From positions 2,227,501-2,291,500 of the forward strand of contig NZ_CP042176.1 in assembly GCF_005937885.2 (NCBI RefSeq): 64,000 nucleotides of DNA, written 5' to 3'. Both the position numbers and the translations under genes were made by a program. Shown piece after piece: positions 50,508 to 58,880 of the stretch. The notes beneath the pieces were generated by a model, which had not been told where the DNA came from, did no database searches, and was given only the letters and a program-made list of their open reading frames with translations. Source of the DNA: Bradyrhizobium sp. KBS0727. GTDB taxonomy: Bacteria; Pseudomonadota; Alphaproteobacteria; Rhizobiales; Xanthobacteraceae. Position 1 is the first letter of the stretch; every line of letters begins with the position of its first letter.

Positions 50508-51754
50508 CCGCGACCATCCTCGTCGTCGACGACGAGCCCGATCTCGAGGCGCTGGTATTGCAGAAGTTCCGCCGCCAGATCCGCGACGGCGCGATGACGT
50601 TCGTATTCGCCCATGACGGCATCGAGGCGCTGGCCTCGATCGAGCAGCATCCGCATGTCGACATGGTGGTATCCGACATCAACATGCCCAGGATGGACGG
50701 GCTGTCGCTGCTGGCGAAGCTGCAGGAGGCCGAGGACAAGACATCGACCATCATCGTTTCGGCTTACGGCGACATGAGCAACATCCGCACCGCGATGAAT
50801 CGCGGTGCATTCGACTTCCTGACCAAGCCGATCGATTTCGGCGATCTCGAAATGACGATCGACAAGACCATCCGCCATGTCGAGATGATGCGGGAGGCCC
50901 GCCGCCGCCAGGCCGAAGCCGAGCGCGCGCACGCCTCGTTGTCGCGGTATTTCTCGCCGCAGATCGCGAGCCGTCTCGCAGCCGTCGGCGACAGCGACGG
51001 CATGGAAGTGCACTGGCGCGAGATTGCGACCATCTTCACCGACATCACCAGCTTTACCTCGCTGGTGGAGACCGCGGCGCCGGAAGTGCTGGGCGCGCTG
51101 CTCAACGAATATGTGGGCGGCATGACCGACGTCGTGTTCGCCCATGAGGGAACGGTCGCCAAGATCATCGGCGATGCGATCCAGGTGTTGTTCAATGCGC
51201 CCGGCGACCAGCCGGACTATGCCCGGCGCGCCATTGCCTGCGCCCATGACCTCGACATCTGGGCCCAGGCGTTCCGCGAACGGTGGAAAGACAAGGGCGT
51301 CAATTTCGGCGCCACGCGTATCGGCGTCCATGCCGGGTCGGCGCTGGTCGGCAATTTCGGCGGCAGTCGCTTTTTCGACTACACCGCCTATGGCGACACC
51401 ATCAACACCGCGGCCCGGCTCGAGGCCGCCAACAAGCATCTCGGCACCCGTATTTGCGTCAGCGCGGCGGTCGCCGAGGCGGCCGGCAATTTTCAGGGGC
51501 GGCCGGTCGGCGATATCATGCTGCGCGGTCGGAGCGAGCCGCTTCGCGCCTTCGAACCACTGCAGGACGCGCTGTTCAAGGCGCCTGCCACCGCGCAATA
51601 TTCCGAAGCCTTCGCCAAGCTCGAGGCCGGCGACGCCACGGCGATGCCGGCCTTTGCGGCGCTGGTCGGCCTTCATGCCGACGATGCGCTGGCCGGATTT
51701 CATCTGAAACGGCTGCTCAACGGCGCCAAGGGCGTCCGTATGCAACTGGAATAA
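50504..51754 (+). CDS. Response regulator fused to a class III adenylate/guanylate cyclase
   Basis: A 416-residue protein. The receiver (residues 1-125) has D9/D10, phospho-acceptor D58 and K108. A helical linker with Arg/Ala-rich coiled coil follows (120-150), containing ARRRQAEAERAHASLSRYFS. The cyclase domain spans about 170-345: metal ligands D180 (FTDITSF) and D224 (IIGDAIQ), substrate residue K220, T294 (DYTAYGD), and transition-state N301 and R305 (INTAARLEA). All catalytic residues are present, so it should make cAMP or cGMP on phosphorylation. A C-terminal 70-residue tail has no known domain. Overlapping genes tie it to the kinase upstream. Confidence 0.92.
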   Translation: MTATILVVDDEPDLEALVLQKFRRQIRDGAMTFVFAHDGIEALASIEQHPHVDMVVSDINMPRMDGLSLLAKLQEAEDKTSTIIVSAYGDMSNIRTAMNRGAFDFLTKPIDFGDLEMTIDKTIRHVEMMREARRRQAEAERAHASLSRYFSPQIASRLAAVGDSDGMEVHWREIATIFTDITSFTSLVETAAPEVLGALLNEYVGGMTDVVFAHEGTVAKIIGDAIQVLFNAPGDQPDYARRAIACAHDLDIWAQAFRERWKDKGVNFGATRIGVHAGSALVGNFGGSRFFDYTAYGDTINTAARLEAANKHLGTRICVSAAVAEAAGNFQGRPVGDIMLRGRSEPLRAFEPLQDALFKAPATAQYSEAFAKLEAGDATAMPAFAALVGLHADDALAGFHLKRLLNGAKGVRMQLE

Positions 51755-51771
51755 CAAAAAAAGGGAGCGAC

Positions 51772-52515
51772 ATGACCAGTGACTTCGCCGCCGGTAATTA
51801 CCGGTACATTCCGGCCGTGTTCCAGTATTCGGCGGGCGCAGCAGCCAGTCCCGGATATGAAGTCGAGCGCGTCCGCTTCGACAAATGGGTGCCACTGGCG
51901 GAAGGTTTTGCGCGGATCGCACAATACATTCAGGCCGCGGGGCGGCCGTTGACCTCGTTCTGCGCCTGCGAGCTTCGCTCGCCCGCGGCGTTCACCGACG
52001 AAGGATTCCGGAACTTCAATCTGCACTACGTCAAGACGCTGGCCGAATGGGGTGTCTACGATGGCAAGGCCAATCCGGTGGCGCGCAGCAATGTCTGCCC
52101 CGAGATCGATCCGCCGGCCGAGCCGTCGTTCTATGCCTTCTCCTTTACGCGGCCGAGCGGCAATACCACGCCGAGCTTCGTGATCGCCGGCAGCGGCGAG
52201 TCGCAGGACGGGGCCGCGAGCTACGCCGAACGCACGGTCCGCTACCGGGATATCAGCCCCGACGGCATCAAGGAGAAAGTCCGTTACGTCGTTGGCGTGA
52301 TGGAAAAGCGCATGGGCGAGTTCGGGCTCAGCTGGAAGGATGCGACCGCGACGCAGGCCTACACCATCCACGACTTTCATCCTGTCCTTGCCGAGGCGCT
52401 GGTAAGCCGCGGCGCCGCGCGCTCCGGCCTGACCTGGCATTTCGCCCGGCCGCCGGTGATCGACCTCGAATACGAAATGGATTGCCGAAGGGTGATGCGG
52501 GAGGTGGTGATTTGA
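51772..52515 (+). CDS. RidA-like domain protein of unknown function
   Basis: A 247-residue protein without signal peptide that I connect to the YjgF/YER057c/UK114 (RidA) group. The C-terminal part VGVMEKRMGEFGLSWKDATA with TQAYTIHDF resembles the RidA pattern of a helix, a gap and a beta strand, and SFYAFSFTRPSGNTTPSFV with VIAGSGE a second one. It could be a tandem or divergent RidA fold. The ATG follows AAGGGAGCGAC, 17 bases after the cyclase stop, so it belongs to the signalling operon. Its activity, perhaps an imine or enamine deaminase, is inferred only from weak resemblance. Confidence 0.55.
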   Translation: MTSDFAAGNYRYIPAVFQYSAGAAASPGYEVERVRFDKWVPLAEGFARIAQYIQAAGRPLTSFCACELRSPAAFTDEGFRNFNLHYVKTLAEWGVYDGKANPVARSNVCPEIDPPAEPSFYAFSFTRPSGNTTPSFVIAGSGESQDGAASYAERTVRYRDISPDGIKEKVRYVVGVMEKRMGEFGLSWKDATATQAYTIHDFHPVLAEALVSRGAARSGLTWHFARPPVIDLEYEMDCRRVMREVVI

Positions 52516-52543
52516 GAGTTCGTCGCGGCGAGGGCAGTCAGCT

Positions 52544-52571
52544 CCCTCGCCCCGCTCTTGCGGGGAGAGGT
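52544..52571. repeat. GC-rich hairpin (CCCCGC type)
   Basis: CCCCGC (52550-52555) pairs with GCGGGG (52560-52565) around TCTT, with flanking CTC/GAG bases extending the stem. It is a short common intergenic element between converging genes, and a possible terminator. Confidence 0.55.
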
Positions 52572-52581
52572 GAAGAATAGC

Positions 52582-53469
52582 TCACCGCTCCCGCGGATCG
52601 AGCGCGTCGCGCAGGCCGTCGCCGACCAGGTTGAACGACAGCACCACCAGAAAAATCGCCAGTCCCGGCCAGATCGCCATCCACGGCGCGTTGGTCAGGA
52701 AGCGTTGTGCGGCGTTCAGCATGCTGCCCCAGGACGGCGCGGGCGGCTGCTGGCCGAGGCCGAGGAAGGAAAGCGCGGCTTCGGCGATGATGGCGGCCGC
52801 GATCGACAGCGTCGCCTGCACCAACAGCGCCGGCATGATGTTCGGCAGGATGTGAAACAGCGCGATGCGCCAGCGCGGATTGCCCATGGCGCGCGCGGCC
52901 TCGACATAATCCTCGACCTTGACGCTCATCACCTGTCCACGTGTCAGGCGCACGAAGATGGGCGTCGCGGAGACGCCGATGGCAATCATGGCATTGCCGA
53001 GGCTCGGGCCGAGAAACGCTGCCAGCGCGATGGCGAGGATCAGGAACGGACAGGCCAGCATCGCATCGGTGATGCGGCTGATCAGGGCGTCGATGAAGCC
53101 GCCGCGATAGCCCGACAACAGACCGAGCGGCACGCCGATGCCAAGCGCGATCCCGACCGAAATCGCGCCGGCCATCAGCGAGGCCCGCGCGCCATAGACG
53201 ACGCGGCTGAGAATGTCGCGGCCGAGCTCGTCGGTGCCGAACCAATGCAGCGCGGAGGGCGGCTTGCGCACCAGCGACCAACTGGTCGCGATCGGGTCAT
53301 AGGGCAGGATCAGCGGCGCGAACAAAGCGAGCAGCACAAACGTCGCGATCACGACAAGGCCTGCCACCGCACCCTTGCGCTGGAACAACCGGCGCAGCGC
53401 ACGACGCGACGGGCTTTCCAGTTCGTCGGCGGCGGCCGCCGGGATCGCGGTGAGAGCTGCGTCGGTCAT
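52582..53469 (-). CDS. Oligopeptide ABC transporter permease (DppC/OppC-like)
   Basis: A 295-residue inner-membrane permease with about six hydrophobic segments after a cytoplasmic N-terminus of about 30 residues. The family landmark HWFGTDELGRDILSRVVYGA is followed by the coupling region EAARAMGNPRWRIALFHILP. It ends in FNLVGDGLRDALDPRER, the typical C-terminus of DppC-type proteins. The start is ATG 53469; the longer frame crosses the DppB gene. It is the last gene of the long minus-strand operon and pairs with the DppB-type permease gene two bases upstream. Confidence 0.92.
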   Translation of the reverse strand: MTDAALTAIPAAAADELESPSRRALRRLFQRKGAVAGLVVIATFVLLALFAPLILPYDPIATSWSLVRKPPSALHWFGTDELGRDILSRVVYGARASLMAGAISVGIALGIGVPLGLLSGYRGGFIDALISRITDAMLACPFLILAIALAAFLGPSLGNAMIAIGVSATPIFVRLTRGQVMSVKVEDYVEAARAMGNPRWRIALFHILPNIMPALLVQATLSIAAAIIAEAALSFLGLGQQPPAPSWGSMLNAAQRFLTNAPWMAIWPGLAIFLVVLSFNLVGDGLRDALDPRER

Positions 53470-53471
53470 CG

Positions 53472-54413
53472 CTACGCCCTCAGCCGGGGATTGACCAGGA
53501 TATAGGCGATGTCGGCAATCAGGTTCAGCGTGATGTAGATCGTCGCCGTCGTCAGCACGACGCCTTGCACGACGGCGTAATCGCGGTTGAACACGGCATC
53601 GACGATCAGCTTGCCGAAGCCTGGAATGGAGAAGATCTGTTCGGTCAGCACCGCGCCCGACAGCAGCGTTCCGAGTTCGAGCGCGCCGAGCGTGATGACC
53701 GGCGTCAGCGCGTTGCGCATGGCGTGCTTGAGGATCACCGAGCGTTCGGAAAGTCCCTTGGCGCGGGCGGTGCGGACGTAGTCGCTTTCCAGCACCTGCA
53801 GCATGGCGCTGCGGGTATGGCGCATCAGGACCGCAGCGATGGCATTGCCGAGCACGAAGGCGGGCATGATGGTGGAGGCGAGGCTGGCGCGCCAGTTTTC
53901 GGTGAGCGGCACATAACCCGATGCCGGCAGCCAGCCGAGTTCGATCGAGAACAGGAAGATCAACATGATGCCGAGCCAGAAGTTCGGCGTCGAGATGCCC
54001 CATAGCGCGAACAGGTTGGCGCCGTAGTCCCACGCCGTGCCCTTCTTGACCGCCGAGACGATGCCGGCGGGAATGCCGATCAGGAACGCGATCACGATCG
54101 CCATTCCGGCCAGTTGCATCGTCACCGGCAGTTTCTGCGCAATCAGGGTGAGCACCGGAACCTTGTTGCGCAGCGACTCGCCGAAATCGCCCGACAGCAC
54201 GCCCTTCATCCAGAACACATATTGAATCGGGATCGGCTGATCGAGCCGGTATTGCCGGCGGATCTGCTCGATCACGGCAGGATCGCGTTCCTCGCCGGCC
54301 ATGACCAGCGCAGGGTCGCCCGGCAGCAAATGCTGCAGCGAAAAGATCAGCACCGAGACGAAGAACAGTGTCGGAACGAGCTGGATGATGCGGCGCGCGA
54401 GAAAATTCAGCAT
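53472..54413 (-). CDS. Oligopeptide ABC transporter permease (DppB/OppB-like)
   Basis: A 313-residue inner-membrane permease with about six hydrophobic segments. The N-terminal MLNFLARRIIQLVPTLFFVS and the long periplasmic loop GDPALVMAGEERDPAVIEQI are standard for DppB. The coupling region is YVRTARAKGLSERSVILKHA. It lies 98 bases after the binding-protein gene and forms the heterodimer with the DppC-type permease. About 100 upstream bases hold a CCC-TTCCCCGGGGA-GGG hairpin near 54465-54481, perhaps limiting permease expression compared with the binding protein. Confidence 0.92.
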   Translation of the reverse strand: MLNFLARRIIQLVPTLFFVSVLIFSLQHLLPGDPALVMAGEERDPAVIEQIRRQYRLDQPIPIQYVFWMKGVLSGDFGESLRNKVPVLTLIAQKLPVTMQLAGMAIVIAFLIGIPAGIVSAVKKGTAWDYGANLFALWGISTPNFWLGIMLIFLFSIELGWLPASGYVPLTENWRASLASTIMPAFVLGNAIAAVLMRHTRSAMLQVLESDYVRTARAKGLSERSVILKHAMRNALTPVITLGALELGTLLSGAVLTEQIFSIPGFGKLIVDAVFNRDYAVVQGVVLTTATIYITLNLIADIAYILVNPRLRA

Positions 54414-54510
54414 GAGGCGAATCCGCTACGGCTTCCAACGCGCGAAAGCACGCGCTGCATCGTTCCCTTCCCCGGGGAGGGAGTTGAAGGGATGTTGGCG
54501 CTGACCGCGC

Positions 54511-56031
54511 TCACTTCAGCTTCAACCCGACGACGCGGACCAGCCCATCCGGCATCTGCGTGTAGCCCTCGAGCCTGGTGGTGTGGGCGATAATAATCCG
54601 GCGATGGTAGAGGTAGAGGATGGCTTCGTCGTCCAGTTCCAGTTTGGTCAGCTTTTCGTAGTGCGCCATGCGCTGCGCCATGTCGGTGACCAGCCGTGCG
54701 TCATCCAGCGCCTTGTCGGCGCCCGCATTGCTCCAGGCGCTGTAGTTCTGCGGCGCGTCCGTGTGCAGGAAGATGTAGGCATTGCCGTCCGGGTCGATCC
54801 GCCCGCTCCAGGCCAGCATGAAGGCCTGGTATTCGCCGGCCTCCGCCTGCTTCAGCGAGGTCGCGAATTCGGTGACCCTGATCTTCAGGTCGAAGCCGGT
54901 TTCCGCCGCCATCGACTGCATCACCTGGGCAACCGCTTCGGTCTCGGCGCCCTTCGGCACCATGAAATCGACGTTGACCGGTGGTGTGACGCCGGATTCC
55001 TTCAGCAGCGCCTTGGCTTTCGCAACGTCGCGCGGCCGAATTGGAAACGCCTTCTGGTAATAGGGGTGATCCGGGTTGACCCACTGATTGCCCGGCTTGA
55101 ACTCGCCGTTGAACACGACCTGGTTGATGGCTTCCCGGTCGATCGACAGATCGAGCGCCTGCCGCACCTTGGCGGATTGGCTCAGCGGTCCCTTGGCCTT
55201 GTCCTTGCCGATGTTCAACGTGACGCCCTGATAGCCGAGCTCGATCGCGGTCGAAAGTTTCAGCCTTGTATCGGCGCGAACCTCCTTGAGGTCGGTCGCG
55301 AGCACGCGCTCGATCAGATCGAGCCCGCCGGACTTCAGATTGGCGAGCCGCACCGTGGCGTCGACGATCGGCAGGAACACGACCTTGTCGATGAAGATAT
55401 TGTCCTTGTTCCAATAGTCGGCGAATTTTTCGAACACGATACGGTCCTGCTGGACGCGCTCGGCAAATTTGTAGGGTCCGGCGCAGACCGGACGCAGCCC
55501 GAACTTGTCGCCGGCCTCCTTGGCCGCCTTGGGCGACACCATCATGCCGGCGCGGTCGGTGAGTTGCGCGATCAGCGGCGAATAGGGCGCCTTCAGCACC
55601 AGTCTGATGGTGAGGGGATCGACCACCTCGACATGGTCGACGCTGGCGAGCTCCGGCTTGCGGAACGAGCCAGGCATGGTGATGTGGCGCTCGATGGAGA
55701 ACTTGGCGGCTTCGGCGTCGAACGTTTCGCCGTCGTGGAACTTGACGCCGGGCCGAAGCTTGATCGTCACCGCCTTGCCGTCGGGCGAAGTCTCGTGGCT
55801 CAGGGCGAGCTGCGGCACGATGTTGAGTTTGTCGTCGATGTCGAACAGCTTGTCGCAGAACGCCGCGAACACGATGCGGCCGACATAGGTGCGCGCCATG
55901 GTCGGGTCGAGAATATCGGGATCCTCGGCCAGCCCGATCCGCAGCGTGGACTGGGCCTGAACGCTCGCCGCGAACGACAGCAGCAGCGCCGCCGCGGTGA
56001 CTGCCAAACGCAAGATTTTCATCGCTGCCAT
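54511..56031 (-). CDS. Oligopeptide ABC transporter substrate-binding protein (DppA/OppA-like)
   Basis: A periplasmic class C binding protein of about 506 residues with signal peptide MKILRLAVTAAALLLSFAAS. Family landmarks are LRIGLAEDPDILDPTMARTY, VKFHDGETFDAEAAKFSIER, QALDLSIDREAINQVVFNGE and NADPGGNAYIFLH-like SGRIDPDGNAYIFLHTD. A GTG at 56043 also opens the frame, but GGAG lies six bases before ATG 56031. It sits between ATPase and permease genes. The ligand is likely a small peptide or amino-acid conjugate, considering the gamma-glutamyltransferase homologue and DUF1028 genes in the operon. Confidence 0.92.
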   Translation of the reverse strand: MAAMKILRLAVTAAALLLSFAASVQAQSTLRIGLAEDPDILDPTMARTYVGRIVFAAFCDKLFDIDDKLNIVPQLALSHETSPDGKAVTIKLRPGVKFHDGETFDAEAAKFSIERHITMPGSFRKPELASVDHVEVVDPLTIRLVLKAPYSPLIAQLTDRAGMMVSPKAAKEAGDKFGLRPVCAGPYKFAERVQQDRIVFEKFADYWNKDNIFIDKVVFLPIVDATVRLANLKSGGLDLIERVLATDLKEVRADTRLKLSTAIELGYQGVTLNIGKDKAKGPLSQSAKVRQALDLSIDREAINQVVFNGEFKPGNQWVNPDHPYYQKAFPIRPRDVAKAKALLKESGVTPPVNVDFMVPKGAETEAVAQVMQSMAAETGFDLKIRVTEFATSLKQAEAGEYQAFMLAWSGRIDPDGNAYIFLHTDAPQNYSAWSNAGADKALDDARLVTDMAQRMAHYEKLTKLELDDEAILYLYHRRIIIAHTTRLEGYTQMPDGLVRVVGLKLK

Positions 56032-56045
56032 CCCCATCTCCACGA

Positions 56046-57155
56046 TTACACCACCGCCGGCCGTGTTCCGGATATACCAACCCCGGCCGGGGTCAGACCT
56101 TCCGTACCGCCGCTGAAGGCGGCGACCAATTTTTCCAGTGTCGGCGAAAAGCCGCCGTCGGCCGGCACGATGTTTTCGGCCGGCGGCAGCTCCGCCGTGC
56201 GGTGACAGGCGGTGGCGTGTCCGGCGGCATCGGCGAGCAGCGGCGGCACCTCGGTGCGGCAGCGCGCGATGACGTACGGGCAGCGGGTATGAAAGCGGCA
56301 GCCCGAAGGCGGATTGAGCGCGCTCGGCATCTCGCCCTCCAGCACGATGCGGCTGCGTTTGGCCTGCGGCCTCGGCACCGGGATGGCTGACAGCAGCGCG
56401 CGGCTATAGGGATGCTCTGGCGCGGCGAACAGCGCCTGCGCCTCCGCAGTCTCGACGATGGTGCCGAGGTTCATCACCGCGACCCGATCGGCGATGTGCT
56501 TCACCACGGCGAGATCGTGGCTGACGAAGATATAGGCGAGGCCAAGCCGGTCCTGCAGGTCGCGCAACAGGTTGAGGATTTGCGAGCGGATCGAAACATC
56601 CAGCGCCGACACCGGTTCGTCGCAGATGATCAGTTTCGGTTGCACCGCCAGCGCCCGGGCGATGGCGATACGCTGACGCTGGCCGCCGGAAAATTCATGC
56701 GGATAGCGGCGCGCGAATCGTGGCTCCAACCCGACCAGCCGCAACAATTCCTCGACCCGTTCGCGCCGGCGCGCCGACGGCACCAGATCGTGCAGCGCCA
56801 GCGGCTCGGTCAGGATCTGGCTGACCGTCATGCGCGGGTTGAGCGAAGCATACGGATCCTGGAAAATGATCTGCGCGTCGCGCCGGAAAGCCCGCAACGC
56901 GTTGGCGTCCAGCGCGCCGAGGTCGCGGCCCTCGAAGCGAACGCTGCCCGCATCCGCCTCGATCAGCCGCAGCACCAGCCGGCTCACGGTGGACTTGCCG
57001 CAGCCGGATTCGCCGACCAGCGCCAGCGTCTTGCCGGCCTCGACGGTGAAGCTGACGCCGTCGACCGCCCTGACGAAGGCGGTGGGCCGGCCGAACACCG
57101 AGCGGGCGGCGACGAAATGTTTGACCAAGCCTTCGACTTCCAGCAGTGCGGTCAT
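56046..57155 (-). CDS. Oligopeptide ABC transporter ATPase (OppF/DppF-like)
   Basis: A 369-residue ATPase. Walker A is GESGCGKST, the signature is [19 protein letters not shown], Walker B is [13 protein letters not shown], and the switch histidine is in [13 protein letters not shown]. The C-terminal oligopeptide-transporter extension has four cysteine positions consistent with the known iron-sulfur/cysteine motif ([15 protein letters not shown] then C in HATAC). ATG 57155 overlaps the OppD gene stop (ATGA). A tail of about 60 residues after the cysteine motif is rich in Pro and Gly ([17 protein letters not shown]) and longer than usual. Confidence 0.93.
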   Translation of the reverse strand: MTALLEVEGLVKHFVAARSVFGRPTAFVRAVDGVSFTVEAGKTLALVGESGCGKSTVSRLVLRLIEADAGSVRFEGRDLGALDANALRAFRRDAQIIFQDPYASLNPRMTVSQILTEPLALHDLVPSARRRERVEELLRLVGLEPRFARRYPHEFSGGQRQRIAIARALAVQPKLIICDEPVSALDVSIRSQILNLLRDLQDRLGLAYIFVSHDLAVVKHIADRVAVMNLGTIVETAEAQALFAAPEHPYSRALLSAIPVPRPQAKRSRIVLEGEMPSALNPPSGCRFHTRCPYVIARCRTEVPPLLADAAGHATACHRTAELPPAENIVPADGGFSPTLEKLVAAFSGGTEGLTPAGVGISGTRPAVV

Positions 57156-58141
57156 GACACCAGCCTCTCCAGCGGCGCCCTGATGCAGCGCGAGGCGTGG
57201 CCGTCGCTCACCATGGCCAGCGGCGGCGGTGCGGCGATGCAGGCAGCGACGACGAAGGGACAGCGCGCGGCGAAGCGGCAACCGGTCGGCGGGTTGGCCA
57301 TGTTCGGCACCATGCCCTCGATCGTCGCCAGATGCGAGGTGCGGCGGTCGAGCCGCGGGATCGAGCCGAGCAGGCCGACGGTATAGGGATGTTGCGGATT
57401 GGCGAACAGCTCGTTCACCGCGGCGCGCTCGACGATCTCGCCGGCATACATCACCGCCACCTCGTCGCAGACCTCGGCGACGACGCCGAGGTCGTGGGTG
57501 ATCAGGATGATCGCAGCCCCGCTTGCCGCCTTCAGCTCGCGCATCAGGTCGAGGATCTGCGCCTGCAGGGTGACGTCGAGCGCGGTGGTCGGTTCGTCCG
57601 CGATCAGCAGGCGGGGGTCGCAGGCCAGCGCCATCGCGATCATCACCCGCTGGCGCATGCCGCCGGAAAGCTTGTGCGGATATTCGTCGATCCGCTTGTC
57701 GGGCGAGGGGATATGGACGCGGCGCAGCAGCTCGATCGCGCGCTCACGGGCTTGGCGCCGCGTGCCGCCGCGATGGCGCAGAATCGTCTCCATGATCTGG
57801 TCGCCGATGGTGAAGCTCGGATTGAGCGAGGTCATCGGCTCCTGGAAGATCATCGCCAGGCGATTTCCCCTGAGATCGCGCAGCGTCTGGTCGGGGACGT
57901 CGAGCAGGTCGAAGCCGTCGAAACGGATCGAGCCCGAGACCTCAGCGGAGTGTTTCGACAAAAGCCCCATGATGGCGAGCGAGGTCACGCTCTTGCCGCA
58001 GCCGGATTCGCCGACCAGTCCGAGCGTCGCGCCATTGGCGACGCTGAGGTCGACGCTGTCGACTGCATGGGTCGAACGGCCGTCGTCGCCATGAAAGACG
58101 ACGCGCAGGCCCTCGATTTCGATCAGCGGGCTTGCCGTCAT
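57152..58141 (-). CDS. Oligopeptide ABC transporter ATPase (OppD/DppD-like)
   Basis: A 329-residue ATPase partner of the OppF-type subunit. Walker A is GESGCGKSV, the signature is [19 protein letters not shown], Walker B is [13 protein letters not shown], and the switch is [13 protein letters not shown]. The C-terminal cysteine motif is [14 protein letters not shown] with a further C in HASRC. It overlaps the DUF1028 gene by four bases (ATGA) and the OppF gene by four, so the three are translationally coupled. Confidence 0.93.
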   Translation of the reverse strand: MTASPLIEIEGLRVVFHGDDGRSTHAVDSVDLSVANGATLGLVGESGCGKSVTSLAIMGLLSKHSAEVSGSIRFDGFDLLDVPDQTLRDLRGNRLAMIFQEPMTSLNPSFTIGDQIMETILRHRGGTRRQARERAIELLRRVHIPSPDKRIDEYPHKLSGGMRQRVMIAMALACDPRLLIADEPTTALDVTLQAQILDLMRELKAASGAAIILITHDLGVVAEVCDEVAVMYAGEIVERAAVNELFANPQHPYTVGLLGSIPRLDRRTSHLATIEGMVPNMANPPTGCRFAARCPFVVAACIAAPPPLAMVSDGHASRCIRAPLERLVS

Positions 58142-58857
58142 GCCTTGCCCGTGGTTGCCGCTTCGACGCTTGCGTCGATTTTCGCGCGGTCGGTGATCCC
58201 GGCCGGGTTCTTGCGCGTCGGCAGGAACGGACGGAAAGGCACCCAGCGCTCGCGGCTTACCTGCTCGAGCCGTTCGAGCTCGGCCAGCGGATCGGCGTGG
58301 TCATCGACGCGCAGGTCGAGATCGGACCATTCCTCCTCGCCATGGATCAGGAGCGCTGCCGACTGCCTGCCGCGCTTGTCGCCGCCCGCAGCCTCGCCGG
58401 CCTTCATGGCCGCGATCAGCCGCTGCGCAAAAGGAAGGTTGGCGTTGGCGACTAAGGCCTTCGCGGTGTCGTCGAGCACGGCCGCGCCGGCCAGCATGTT
58501 GCCGGCGATGGAGAAGCCGTCGCCCTGAACATGGCCGCACCAGTCGACGCATTCGCGGCCGGTGAAGGCTGCGATGCGGCCGTTGGCGTCCATGATGTGC
58601 AGTTGCCGGCTCTCGCGGCCACTGTCGGCCGCAGTCAGCGTATCGATGATGTCGCGGGGCGCGTGCCCCTCGCGCAGCAGTTTGACGCCGTCGATGCCGT
58701 AATAGGGATTGACCAGCGCCTGCGTCGCGACGCCGCCGATGCCGGCCGCGATATGCGGCACGCGGGCGCCGACCGCGAAAAACCTGGTTGCGACCGCGAT
58801 GCCGATCTGGCCGGTCAGGGAATCGCGGGCGATGATCGACCAGGTCATGTTTGGCAA
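58138..58857 (-). CDS. DUF1028 family protein (Ntn-hydrolase-like)
   Basis: A 239-residue protein recognised as DUF1028 from MTWSIIARDSLTGQIGIAVA, RVPHIAAGIGGVATQALVNP and VQGDGFSIAGNMLAGAAVLD. The family is thought to have an Ntn-hydrolase-like fold and commonly sits beside oligopeptide transporters, but no reaction is established to my knowledge. It overlaps the OppD gene and lies 23 bases after the gamma-glutamyltransferase homologue. A role in cleaving the imported peptide or amide is a sensible inference. Confidence 0.85.
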   Translation of the reverse strand: MPNMTWSIIARDSLTGQIGIAVATRFFAVGARVPHIAAGIGGVATQALVNPYYGIDGVKLLREGHAPRDIIDTLTAADSGRESRQLHIMDANGRIAAFTGRECVDWCGHVQGDGFSIAGNMLAGAAVLDDTAKALVANANLPFAQRLIAAMKAGEAAGGDKRGRQSAALLIHGEEEWSDLDLRVDDHADPLAELERLEQVSRERWVPFRPFLPTRKNPAGITDRAKIDASVEAATTGKA

Positions 58858-58880
58858 ACCGTCTTCAAGCCGCCCTACCT

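Noticed and set aside
54583..56205. 540-codon plus-strand frame opposite the peptide-binding protein
   Set aside because: Antisense shadow; the minus strand has a signal peptide and family motifs.
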